Origin: Nitrosopumilaceae archaeon
GTDB lineage: Archaea > Thermoproteota > Nitrososphaeria > Nitrososphaerales > Nitrosopumilaceae
Reading direction: 5' to 3'
Assembly (NCBI GenBank): GCA_900620265.3
Contig: UYNY03000017.1
Span: 31,432-95,431 of the forward strand
Length of the DNA stretch: 64,000 nucleotides
The position numbers were made by a program, and so were the translations under genes. The notes beneath the pieces are model-generated. The model was not told the origin of the DNA and did not search any database. It saw only the letters and a program-made list of their open reading frames with translations. Positions 33,547-41,741 of this stretch are shown piece by piece (position 1 is the first letter of the stretch; each line of letters starts with the position of its first letter).

Positions 33547-34773
33547 TCACGCCCCCGCCATGCCGCGTATTAAACCATGCCCCTCGAGCCGCAGCAGCTC
33601 GTTGACCTTTGCTATCCTCTCGCCCCCCACGACCCCCGCCTTTAGCATCCTCGAGCCGGTGGCTATGCCGACGTGGGCTATGTGGGGGTCAGTCGTGTCC
33701 CCGGACCTGTGGGACGTGGCGAGCCTGATCCCGCTGTCCCTTGCCAGGGCCGCGAACTCGAGCGCATCGGCAAGGCAGCCGGCCTGGTTCACCTTTAGTA
33801 TCGCCGCGTTGCAGGACCCCGACGAGGCGGCCCTCCCCAGTATGCCGGTGTTGGTGGCAGTCAGGTCGTCGCCCGTCACCATCACGTCCGGGAACCGGCG
33901 CGTCAGCTCGGCCATGCCCTCAAAGTCGTCCTCGTGGACGGGGTCCTCGGCGTACGCCAGCTTGAACCGTGATATGAGCCCGGCCGCGAACTCGACCTGC
34001 TCCCCCGGGTCGTGGCTCCTGCCGGCCCTGGCATAGTCGTATGCCTTTCCGTCCCACTGGGTCGAGGCCGCAAAGTCCACGCCGAGCGACACCTCCCTGC
34101 CGAGCGTGAACCCGAGGCGCTCGCAGGCGCGCGCCGCGCACTCGAGCGCCTCCTCGTTCCCGAGGCTCGGCGCCCAGCCCCCCTCGTCGCCCTTGCCGCC
34201 GGTAAAGCCGGGGTCCTTTTCTGCCAGCACGCGCCCGAGCTCGCGGTGGACCGACGCGTTGGCGCACGCGGCCGACCGCGCGTCCCCCATGCCGGTGGCG
34301 CAGACGAGCACCTCCTGTATGTCGGGCGCGCCGGGGCCGGCGTGCGCCCCGCCGCCGAGCACGTTGCCAAGCGGGTACGGGATGTAAAACGGGCCCTCGC
34401 CCAGCGACTCGAAGAGCGGGACGCCGTCGGCCAGCGCCGCCGACTCGGCGGCCGCCATGCTGAGGGCGAACGCGGCCGCCCCGCCGACCACCTCGTACCT
34501 CGGCGTGCCGTCGGCCGTCCGGAGCGCGGCGCGCACGGCGGCCGGATCGCCCGCGTCGGCGCCGGTGATGGACGGCGCCGCGCCAAGCAGCCTCGAGAGG
34601 CTCTCGGCCGGGCCGCCGGGCGCGAACGCGGCCGCCTCGTGCCTTCCCACGCTGGCGCCGGCCGGCGCGCAGGCGCGGCCCGTGCGCCCGCCAGAGTCGA
34701 CCTCCACCTCGATCGTGTCGGCCCCCCTGCTGTCAAAGATGACGCGGCCCCGCACCGAGGTGATGGCGGGCAA
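33547..34773 (-). CDS. eno: Enolase
   Basis: Converts 2-phosphoglycerate to phosphoenolpyruvate in gluconeogenesis/glycolysis. The 408-residue protein has RVIFDSRGADTIEVEV, APAGASVGRHEA, the metal and catalytic region TGDDLTATN, ILKVNQAG with the catalytic Lys, and TSHRSGDTTD. The loop reads GASVGRHEA where most enolases have GASTG; otherwise normal. It starts two bases after rpoN ends. Confidence 0.94.
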   Translation of the reverse strand: MPAITSVRGRVIFDSRGADTIEVEVDSGGRTGRACAPAGASVGRHEAAAFAPGGPAESLSRLLGAAPSITGADAGDPAAVRAALRTADGTPRYEVVGGAAAFALSMAAAESAALADGVPLFESLGEGPFYIPYPLGNVLGGGAHAGPGAPDIQEVLVCATGMGDARSAACANASVHRELGRVLAEKDPGFTGGKGDEGGWAPSLGNEEALECAARACERLGFTLGREVSLGVDFAASTQWDGKAYDYARAGRSHDPGEQVEFAAGLISRFKLAYAEDPVHEDDFEGMAELTRRFPDVMVTGDDLTATNTGILGRAASSGSCNAAILKVNQAGCLADALEFAALARDSGIRLATSHRSGDTTDPHIAHVGIATGSRMLKAGVVGGERIAKVNELLRLEGHGLIRGMAGA

Positions 34774-34775
34774 GC

Positions 34776-35012
34776 CTATTCGAGCTCTGTCTCGATCTCG
34801 CGCTTTCGCCTCTGTATGGCCTCGTAGAACGGTATCACCTGGCGGATGGTCTCGACCGACGTGAGCAGCATCCTCCTGCAGCAGTACCTGGTCACCCCGA
34901 GCGAGGCGAGGGTCTCTGCGGGGTCCCTGCCCGCCTTTGCCCCCTCCTGGTACCTGGAGTACTTGTCAGCTATGAGGCTCCCGCACGTAAAGCACCTGAC
35001 CGGGATCAGCAT
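34776..35012 (-). CDS. rpoN: DNA-directed RNA polymerase subunit Rpo10 (RpoN)
   Basis: Small zinc-binding RNA polymerase subunit. The 78-residue protein has MLIPVRCFTCGSLIADKY and TRYCCRRMLLTSVE, supplying the CxxC...CC zinc site. It is first in a long minus-strand operon (eno, rpsB, mvk, ipk, idi, GGPP synthase, gltX, FAH, Rieske). A TATA box at 35034-35042 gives a leaderless start at 35012; in-frame sequence further upstream overlaps that promoter and is rejected. Confidence 0.95.
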   Translation of the reverse strand: MLIPVRCFTCGSLIADKYSRYQEGAKAGRDPAETLASLGVTRYCCRRMLLTSVETIRQVIPFYEAIQRRKREIETELE

Positions 35013-35033
35013 GGGGGCCGCCGGCGACCAAGG

Positions 35034-35042
35034 ATTATAAAA
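35034..35042. promoter_or_regulatory. TATA box shared by the rpoN operon and tRNA-Leu
   Basis: ATTATAAAA lies 26 nt before the rpoN start codon on the minus strand and also 26 nt before the 5' end of tRNA-Leu on the plus strand. No other TATA-like element is present in the 51 bases between the two genes, so one nearly symmetric box may direct transcription both ways. Confidence 0.55.
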
Positions 35043-35063
35043 ACCGTGCCTGCGGGGGGCGGT

Positions 35064-35148
35064 GCGGGTGTCGCCCAGCCTGGCCAAAGGCGCTAGCTTG
35101 AGGGGCTAGTCTCTTAGGAGTTCGTGGGTTCAAATCCCATCGCCCGCA
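35064..35148 (+). tRNA. tRNA-Leu (GAG)
   Basis: A class II tRNA with long variable arm. Acceptor GCGGGTG pairs with CGCCCGC (one G-T pair), anticodon stem-loop CTAGC-TTGAGGG-GCTAG gives GAG, variable arm TCTCTTAGGAGTTC, T arm GTGGG-TTCAAAT-CCCAT. The three bases after discriminator A are CCA, so the 3' end may be encoded. The last 19 bases overlap the end of the convergent translin-like gene. Confidence 0.94.
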
Positions 35149-35750
35149 CCACCTTCCAGCGCTGCGATCAGCCTGGCCCTGCGCCCCTCCTCGGTGACTG
35201 AGGCCCTGGCGTCATCGACCAGTATCCGGGCCACGTCTATCTTGCGCCTGGCCTCCTTTGCGACCTTGTCGTACAGGGCGAACTGGCGCAGCTGCATGTA
35301 GAGGGCGTCCATCACCTCAAAGACCCCGTCGGCCTCCCCCGTCCGGCCCGCCCGGATCCTGTCAAGTATCATCCTCTTCAGCTCGCCGATGCAGTCAAGC
35401 AGCCCGAGCACGTACGGCTCCGGCCGGACGTCGAGCGACTTCATGGAAGGGACGGGCCTCCCGCGGGCGACCGCGATGAGCGCGGACGCCTCGGTGAACT
35501 CCTGCTCCGGGACTGTCATGTACCCGGCAAGGCGCCCCGTCGCCCTCCTGCGGTGGCGCGATATGAGCGACCTTGCACGGGCCGCCTTCTTCTCGGCCGA
35601 TGCAATGTCCCCAGCGTGGACCGCCAGGATCGACTGGCTGCAGAGCGAGACTGCCTCCCTCGTGTTCTTTAGCAGGTACTCGCGCGCCGCGCGCTCGCGC
35701 GCAAGCGAGCGGGCCGCCTCCCTGAGCGATGCCTCCGCGCCGGTCTTCAT
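35130..35750 (-). CDS. Translin-family protein
   Basis: A 206-residue, almost entirely helical protein of the translin family, which binds single-stranded nucleic acid and, in eukaryotes and some archaea, forms RNase complexes with TRAX-like partners. YVLGLLDCIGELKRMILDRIRAG and FEVMDALYMQLRQF match the translin core; the N-terminal helices are Arg-rich. Some archaeal members carry TRAX-type catalytic acids; I could not place them with certainty. The TATA-like TTTATATC about 26 nt upstream fixes the start at 35750. Confidence 0.8.
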   Translation of the reverse strand: MKTGAEASLREAARSLARERAAREYLLKNTREAVSLCSQSILAVHAGDIASAEKKAARARSLISRHRRRATGRLAGYMTVPEQEFTEASALIAVARGRPVPSMKSLDVRPEPYVLGLLDCIGELKRMILDRIRAGRTGEADGVFEVMDALYMQLRQFALYDKVAKEARRKIDVARILVDDARASVTEEGRRARLIAALEGGAGDGI

Positions 35751-36267
35751 GGCGGGCCCGGCCGGCCCCCCGATATAAAGCCGCGCGGAGTCGTCCTTCC
35801 TGAGCCCGTCGGCGCTCTGCCTGTTCGCGGTTCGGACGCGTCCACGGGAGGGGTTTGGGTCTCGCCCCCGGAGGGGTCGAGATCATCCGTCTGCGGGGAC
35901 GGAGGTGTAGCGGTACATTGTCTCGGGGGTCTTACCGCGAAGCGACGTACATGTGGCCCGTGGACATGCACATGTGGCCCAACGCGTGTCCGAACAGCTT
36001 ACCATGGGGGGACACCGGCTGATACTGAATACCGCGTGCCACTCAAGTACACGTCCTGATCCGCCCCCGGCGCGATCCGTCCGCCCAACCACGTCCTGCT
36101 GTCTGAGGGGGGCTCGATCCGCTGGCTAGACGTACAAGATCGTGAGGCGGCCTAGTGGGAGGGTGGGAATGCGGACGGCGGAAGGGTTGCGGGGCTGGCT
36201 GGTGGATTACCGAAGACAAGGGCGGGACGTACGCTACCTTTTTGTTTGGGGTCCTCCTAGTGGGGGC
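35751..36267. other. Island-boundary intergenic region with possible integrase remnant
   Basis: About 517 bases of mixed composition without a solid gene. On the minus strand, around 35885-35960, a short frame ends with RGKTPETMYRYTSVPAD, which resembles the last part of a tyrosine recombinase (G-x-x-x-x-T-x-x-Y-T) but lacks the upstream R-H-R motifs. A direct repeat ACATGTGGCCC occurs twice close together (about 35948 and 35970). The AT-rich island begins just to the right. Confidence 0.35.
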
Positions 36268-36525
36268 ATGGGGTGGGACGACGTCGGATTTGCGGTGTCT
36301 GGCAAACACCGGCTCCGGATCTTGAAGATTCTACAAAACGCCCCCCTGACACCATCACAAATATCAAGAAGGACCAATTTACACATGTCCCAAATTACAA
36401 GAAGTCTGAAGGAACTACAAGATAGGGATCTGGTCAAATGCCTTAACCCAGAATTAAAGAAAGGAAGACTATTCTCGCTTACAAAAAAGGGATCTGAAAT
36501 ATCAAAAATGTATAAGATTGAGTGA
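36268..36525 (+). CDS. Winged-helix DNA-binding protein
   Basis: An 85-residue protein with one winged helix-turn-helix domain: HRLRILKILQ, SQISRRTNLHMSQITRSLKELQDRDLV as the recognition region, and the wing KKGRLFSLTKKG. It resembles ArsR/MarR-type archaeal regulators. The ATG at 36268 is favoured by a weak T-rich box about 26 nt upstream; the frame is open further 5'. Codon use switches from GC-rich to AT-rich within the first 15 codons. It stands 43 bases before the methyltransferase gene and may control it. Confidence 0.72.
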   Translation: MGWDDVGFAVSGKHRLRILKILQNAPLTPSQISRRTNLHMSQITRSLKELQDRDLVKCLNPELKKGRLFSLTKKGSEISKMYKIE

Positions 36526-36568
36526 CTCCTTGATATACTATAAATAACAGTGATTTCTGATATCCCTC

Positions 36569-38404
36569 ATGGCATACAAGGGCCCGGTCTTGGAACCCGA
36601 CGTAAGTCGGATTGTGAGCGTATGCTCTAAATGGCCACATAAAAGGATCATCTCGGGGCTTTTAAATGCCTATCTTGATCAGAATAACTTAGTTTCAAGC
36701 AACCTAATGTTGAAAAAGCTCATAAGGAATTCAAAGAATGGTGATGCTGAAAAAATTAAAACCGCATATCAAAAAACTATTACAATAAATGAGATCGAGG
36801 CATGTCTTGGACACTTTATAGTCGTGCGTGATCAGGAGAAATATGGTGTAGTATATACACCAAAATTTATTACTAGGTATATCATTAAAAAGACAGTATC
36901 TGAATCAACTAGATCATTTTGTGATCCATCTTGTGGATTGGGCATATTCTTAGTTGAAGCTGCAATAAGACTCCACAAACTTAAAAATGAACCAATTATA
37001 AAAATTATTGAAAATAGATTATACGGTGCGGACATACTAGCCAAACATGTCTTATATTCCAAAATCCTTCTTACATTGCTAGCTCTAGAAAATGGTGAAG
37101 ATAAACGAGTGATAACTTTCAATCTGACCGTATGCGATACATTAGAATTTGACTGGCATAAAAAATATCCTAAGATTTCCAATGGCTTCGATACTATTGC
37201 CACTAATCCTCCATACATTAGAATACAGGATATGACAAATATCGCCAAAAATAAAATCACCTCAAAATGGAAAACTTGTCAAGGATCATTTAATGCGTAT
37301 TTCCCATTCATTGAATGGGGATATGAAAATCTACATAAAGATGGACATCTTGGTTATATAAACTCAAACAGTTTTTTCACTTCGTTTGCAGGACTAAAAC
37401 TTAGAGAATGGGTTCAAAAAAATCGATTTATCAAAAAAGTCATAGACTTTAAACATCTTGTATTATTTGATGCCACTAGCTATACTTGTATTCTGTTTGC
37501 AGATAAAAAACCTAAATCTGGAATATACTATGGTTATGTCAGATCACACGAACAATTATCCTATCTCGATAATATGGACTTCAGTATGAATAAATACAGA
37601 GATCTCAATCCAAAAAAGTGGAGACTGTTACTAGAAGATGAACAGGAGAACATCAGAAAGATTGAATCTGTTGGTATACCACTCGGAAAACTTGCGATTA
37701 TTAATAGCGGCATAGCAACCCTTAAAGATAAAATATTTTTGGTTCCTTATTCTAACAAACATCTTATTGAAAAACAATATTTAGGAAAGAAATATCTTGT
37801 TGAAAAATCTCTCACAAAAGATATAATTAAGATACCTGATGTCGATAAAACCCTCAAAACTGCTTTCCCAACCCATAAAATCATATTTCCATACGTAAAA
37901 AAATCAGGCGGATATATACCAATTCCTGAAAAAATCCTACAAAAAAAATATCCACATTGTTATGAATATCTCAAGGCAATGAAAAAAGAATTAGCAAGTC
38001 GTGACAAGGGCAAGAAAAACTATGAAAAGTGGTATTGCTATGGAAGAGTTCAGGGATTTAATATAGTGGGTCCAAAGTTATTGACACCCACATTTAGTTC
38101 TAAACCACACTTTATGTTTGATAATGACGTAGGTCGGTTTTTCTGTAACGGCTATGCTGTACACGGTACTGAGATTTCACTTAAAATACTTCAGAAGATA
38201 CTAAATTCATCAGTGATGGATTATTATATCACAAGAACCAGTGTCTATGTTGAAGGAGGCTATTCGTGCTTTCAAAAAAACTTCATAGAAAAATTTGGTA
38301 TACCGAATTTTACAAAAAAAGAAATAATGGAGCTTAAAACTCAAAATGATATTGACAAAATAAACAATATGCTTGAAAAAAAATATAATGTGACTCTACA
38401 CTAG
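36569..38404 (+). CDS. N6-adenine DNA methyltransferase (TaqI-like, restriction-modification)
   Basis: A 611-residue gamma-type DNA methyltransferase. Motif X region GVVYTPKFITRYIIKK, SAM motif I FCDPSCGLGIFLVEAA, and catalytic motif IV TNPPYIRIQD are intact; the C-terminal half (from about residue 330) resembles the DNA-recognition part of TaqI-like and type IIG enzymes, including KNFIEKFGIPNF near the end. No separate nuclease motif is clear inside it. The gene is strongly AT-rich, with A/T-ending codons, against a GC-rich genome. A TATA-like ACTATAAATA lies 26 nt upstream. It converges with the next gene, overlapping by nine bases. Confidence 0.9.
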   Translation: MAYKGPVLEPDVSRIVSVCSKWPHKRIISGLLNAYLDQNNLVSSNLMLKKLIRNSKNGDAEKIKTAYQKTITINEIEACLGHFIVVRDQEKYGVVYTPKFITRYIIKKTVSESTRSFCDPSCGLGIFLVEAAIRLHKLKNEPIIKIIENRLYGADILAKHVLYSKILLTLLALENGEDKRVITFNLTVCDTLEFDWHKKYPKISNGFDTIATNPPYIRIQDMTNIAKNKITSKWKTCQGSFNAYFPFIEWGYENLHKDGHLGYINSNSFFTSFAGLKLREWVQKNRFIKKVIDFKHLVLFDATSYTCILFADKKPKSGIYYGYVRSHEQLSYLDNMDFSMNKYRDLNPKKWRLLLEDEQENIRKIESVGIPLGKLAIINSGIATLKDKIFLVPYSNKHLIEKQYLGKKYLVEKSLTKDIIKIPDVDKTLKTAFPTHKIIFPYVKKSGGYIPIPEKILQKKYPHCYEYLKAMKKELASRDKGKKNYEKWYCYGRVQGFNIVGPKLLTPTFSSKPHFMFDNDVGRFFCNGYAVHGTEISLKILQKILNSSVMDYYITRTSVYVEGGYSCFQKNFIEKFGIPNFTKKEIMELKTQNDIDKINNMLEKKYNVTLH

Positions 38405-39217
38405 ATCATTGATATTCCCATGCCTACGTCTATATAAATTTAAAAGATCTGGAATTAACCTGCATGGTTGAAATAAATTCTCATCGATTATATCCTTCAT
38501 TTCTGTTGGAATCAATCCAGCTTTTATAAGATCATTCTTTGACATAACCCATGGGTTCTCATTTTTGAAATCCACAATTAATAATACCACTCTTTCATAC
38601 TTATAGTGAGCATCAGTACTGTGAAATCGATCATTCAATGAATTAAACATCTGGATTAATGCATGTGGAAATTCTTCAAGAAATTCAACTCGATTTTCTT
38701 GAAATTTACTCTGATTCCACGGATAACGTGGAATCAGATACAAATCACCTAATACCATCCTGTTTGCCTTCATGTGTAAATTAAGGGCTTCTGCATAAGT
38801 TCTTTCAAATAACGTATCGGTGTTCTTTTTAATACTGCTTAGTTGGCTTCTAACATTTACCGTTATAGATTTTTCCATTAGCTCTTTCCCAATCTCGTCT
38901 TTGATACCATATGTGGGTCCTAGCGGGGATTCAATTGGACCAGTAGGTTGCTTAGGGATTACACTAATGTCCTGTTTTTTACTTTTTAGATATCCTAGGA
39001 ATTTCTTCTCTCCTGCTGAATCACCTTTTTTTGGATAAATCTTATCGGGCGAGACACCATTTCGGATAAATTCCTCTTTTATGAATTCATGTAAATGGTT
39101 GATTAGCTTCTTTGTCCTGATTAGGTTGTTTGTATTTTTTCCTTTAGACTGAATTGCATCCTCGTATCCGGTTTTGATGGCAAGGAGTTTTTCCTTGATG
39201 TTCTTTTCACAGCACAC
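38396..39217 (-). CDS. Probable cognate restriction endonuclease
   Basis: A 273-residue AT-rich gene, convergent with the methyltransferase. Features that fit a restriction enzyme are the conserved-looking SITVNVRSQLSS segment, the Asp/Glu-containing ERTYAEALNLHMKANRMVLGDLYLIP region, and VVLLIVDFKNENPW, a strand with D-x-K like the end of a PD-(D/E)XK core. I cannot name the specific family, so the assignment rests on these patterns and on pairing with the methyltransferase. Start is the GTG at 39217, 26 nt from a TATA-like CTTATTA. Confidence 0.6.
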   Translation of the reverse strand: MCCEKNIKEKLLAIKTGYEDAIQSKGKNTNNLIRTKKLINHLHEFIKEEFIRNGVSPDKIYPKKGDSAGEKKFLGYLKSKKQDISVIPKQPTGPIESPLGPTYGIKDEIGKELMEKSITVNVRSQLSSIKKNTDTLFERTYAEALNLHMKANRMVLGDLYLIPRYPWNQSKFQENRVEFLEEFPHALIQMFNSLNDRFHSTDAHYKYERVVLLIVDFKNENPWVMSKNDLIKAGLIPTEMKDIIDENLFQPCRLIPDLLNLYRRRHGNINDLV

Positions 39218-39380
39218 GGGTGGCGTGTTTTACAACTCGTAATAAGTTTAGTTAACAATTATACAACGTTTAGACAACGTTTTGATGCGTATGCCATAAT
39301 ACACATAGGAAATCTGCAATGAATCGACGTCCCTGCGCGATGTCCTCGGCGAACACTGCCGCGGGGATCCATGAGCCTGT

Positions 39381-39539
39381 TCAAGGCGTGAGGCGGTTCT
39401 GCGGCAGGCGGCTGGGTGCCCGGTACGCGCTTAACTCGCGCGTGAACTCTGGCGCGATCTGATCCGGCAGTATGAACGGTACCGTGAGGACCGCCGCCAC
39501 GGTGATCGAAGCCGCCCCGATCTTCTCGAATATCATCAT
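39381..39539 (-). CDS. Small protein with one hydrophobic helix
   Basis: A possible 52-residue protein (MMIFEKIG start) with a hydrophobic segment at about residues 7-25 and a basic, Pro/Arg-containing tail. Codon use is GC-rich like the host genome, unlike the adjacent island. A T-rich CTTGTTAGG about 28 nt upstream is a weak TATA box. It is the only plausible gene in the stretch between the island and livM. Confidence 0.4.
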   Translation of the reverse strand: MMIFEKIGAASITVAAVLTVPFILPDQIAPEFTRELSAYRAPSRLPQNRLTP

Positions 39540-39657
39540 CCCGCCTTGCCGGTGATGCCTTCCTAACAAGCATGCAGGATCCCTCGTACGTGGGTGCGAT
39601 CAACGCGGGGGGCCTCCGGGACGCCGCGATCAGATCGCGGTACAACCGCCCTGCGCA

Positions 39658-40716
39658 CTACCTGAAGATATCCAGCAGCCTCTGCAGCGGCGTCCTCTTT
39701 TCCCCCAGCCGCACCGTGTGGGTCGGCTTTTCCACCATGATCCCCTGGGGCCTGTAGAGCAGTATGGCAAGCAGCACGGCGCCCAGCAGCAGAAAGTCCA
39801 GCCAGATGACGTCAAACGGGACGATCCCCTCGAACGACTCCTTGTAGAAGGTTATCAGCTTGCGTATTAGCACGAACGCGAACGTGCCCACCAGCACCCC
39901 CTTGTTGTTGGCAAGCCCGCCTATCAGGATCATCAGGAACGGCCAGAACGTCCAGCTGGCCCGGTCGTATGCAAACGCGATGGTGCTGCCCACGTAGAAC
40001 GCGTAGAGGGCCCCCCCGATGGCGGCGATGGCCGCCGATATCATGATTATCCTCACCCTGGCACCGCGCGGGTCCTTGCCGAGCGCGCCGGCGGCCGTTT
40101 CGTCGTCCCGGATCGCGCGCAGCATCCTGCCCAGCGGCGAGCGCACCAGCCGCTCGCTGTACACATAGACTGCGATCGCGCCCGCCGCGAGCAGCAGCGA
40201 GGCGGCCGCGAACCGGGCCTCGCCCGGCAGGAACGCCAGCGGGTCGGGCACCTGCACGCCGAGCGTACCGCCGACCAGCGGCTCGTAGTTGTTGCCGATT
40301 ATCCGTATCCCCTCGCCGAACGCGAGCAGCGTGATCGCAAGATAGTCGCCGCGCAGCCTCGCCACCGGGTACGAGGAGGCGATCCCTAGCAGCGCCCCGG
40401 CGCCGGCGGCGACTGCCAGCGTCAGCAGGAAGACCCCGATGCCGATGCCGGCGTTGTCGGCAAGCCACGCGTTCACCTGCGATACGACCAGCACGTTCTC
40501 TGTGATATAATCGCCCTCGATCCCGGCCATCCCCGCGAATATCCTGCCGGGTACCGACGCGGCGACGAACGCGCCGGCCGCCACCGCGAGCACCTTGCCA
40601 AAGTTGGGTATGCCGGTATAGCCGAACTCGAGGTTGAGGCTCAGGTTCACTATCACGTAGACTGCGAATATGGCGAGCAGGTCCACTAGGAAGACCAGCT
40701 CAGCGCCCGCCGCCAT
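39658..40716 (-). CDS. livM: Branched-chain amino-acid type ABC transporter permease LivM
   Basis: Membrane permease of a HAAT-family importer. The 352-residue protein has eight to ten hydrophobic helices, NLSLNLEFGYTGIPNFGK near the N-terminus as in LivM, and the EAA-like loop GRMLRAIRDDETAAGALGKD that contacts the ATPases. The ATG at 40716 is preferred; it lies inside the 3' end of livH. Genes for the ATPases follow on the other strand. Confidence 0.92.
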   Translation of the reverse strand: MAAGAELVFLVDLLAIFAVYVIVNLSLNLEFGYTGIPNFGKVLAVAAGAFVAASVPGRIFAGMAGIEGDYITENVLVVSQVNAWLADNAGIGIGVFLLTLAVAAGAGALLGIASSYPVARLRGDYLAITLLAFGEGIRIIGNNYEPLVGGTLGVQVPDPLAFLPGEARFAAASLLLAAGAIAVYVYSERLVRSPLGRMLRAIRDDETAAGALGKDPRGARVRIIMISAAIAAIGGALYAFYVGSTIAFAYDRASWTFWPFLMILIGGLANNKGVLVGTFAFVLIRKLITFYKESFEGIVPFDVIWLDFLLLGAVLLAILLYRPQGIMVEKPTHTVRLGEKRTPLQRLLDIFR

Positions 40717-41617
40717 TCCTCCTCCACCTGATCCCGGCAAGCCCCCTCGGCGCCAGGAAGAGCGTCGCCACTATCAGGGCCAGCGGGATCAGCGGCCTGT
40801 ACGCTATGAGCCAGGGGCCTATCTCGCCCGCAAGGAACCTGGTGCCGAGCACCTCTGCCAGCCCGACCAGTATGCCGCCGGCGATAGCCCCGTGTATGCT
40901 CATAAAGCCGCCGACGATGCTCGCGGCGAACACGCTCGGTATAAGGACGGGCCCGAAGTTCGGATCGCCCTCGAACCAGAGCGCGATGAGCGAGCCGGCG
41001 ACGCCCGCAAAGCCGCCGCCGAGCAGCCACGACACCGCGTACACCCTCTTGACGTTGATGCCGACGGACTCTGCAAGGTCGGCGTTCTCCGTGGATGCCC
41101 TCATCGCTATGCCAAAGCGCGTCCTTGAGAGCACGAGGTGCAGCGAGACCGCCAGGATGGCTATCGCGGCGGGCGCCGCCACGAGCACCATCGGGAGCCC
41201 GGCCACCTCGAGGTCATAGCTGCGCAGCGTGAACTCCCTCGCCGAGACCTGGGTGGCGCGCACGATATAGTCGGCCGCGATGTTGAGCGCCGCTATCAGC
41301 ACGATGTCAAAGGCCAGCGTCGCTATCATCTGGATGGCCTGGGTGGCCCCCCTCCTTATCAGCGGGCGCAGTATCATCACGTAGAGTGCGAGGGCGACCA
41401 GTCCTGATATGCAGAACGCGACCGGTATCGCCGCGTAGGGGGCCGTCCCCCAGATGTGGGTGGCGACCAGGGCCACGTACATGCCGATGGTCGCAAGCGA
41501 GGCGTGGGCAAAGTTGGGGACCCGGGTGGTGATGTACGTGAGGGTCAGCCCGATGCTCAGCAGCGTCAGGAGGCTCGCGAATATGACGGCGTCAGAGAAT
41601 ATGGGGTCGAGCGCCAC
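40700..41617 (-). CDS. livH: Branched-chain amino-acid type ABC transporter permease LivH
   Basis: Partner permease, 305 residues, with GLTLTYITTRVPNFAHAS and the cytosolic coupling loop GIAMRASTENADLAESVGIN, both characteristic of LivH. A TATA-like TTTATAG at 41641-41647 places the leaderless start at the GTG 41617; the longer frame to 41689 would include the promoter. Overlaps livM by 17 bases, so the two are one operon. Confidence 0.92.
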   Translation of the reverse strand: MALDPIFSDAVIFASLLTLLSIGLTLTYITTRVPNFAHASLATIGMYVALVATHIWGTAPYAAIPVAFCISGLVALALYVMILRPLIRRGATQAIQMIATLAFDIVLIAALNIAADYIVRATQVSAREFTLRSYDLEVAGLPMVLVAAPAAIAILAVSLHLVLSRTRFGIAMRASTENADLAESVGINVKRVYAVSWLLGGGFAGVAGSLIALWFEGDPNFGPVLIPSVFAASIVGGFMSIHGAIAGGILVGLAEVLGTRFLAGEIGPWLIAYRPLIPLALIVATLFLAPRGLAGIRWRRNGGGR

Positions 41618-41741
41618 TGGGGGGCGCCCAGAGGGCGATCTATAAAGGCTATCCGGCCCCCCTGCGGGGATCCGGGGGCCCGCCGGCATCCGGCCCCCCC
41701 AAAAAGCTTATTTGCGCGTGTCCCCTGTGCCATGTTGCAAG

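Noticed and set aside
39258..39300. Attachment-site direct repeat at the right end of the AT-rich island (ACAACGTTT twice)
   Set aside because: The copies are only 11 bases apart and I found no matching copy at the left boundary.
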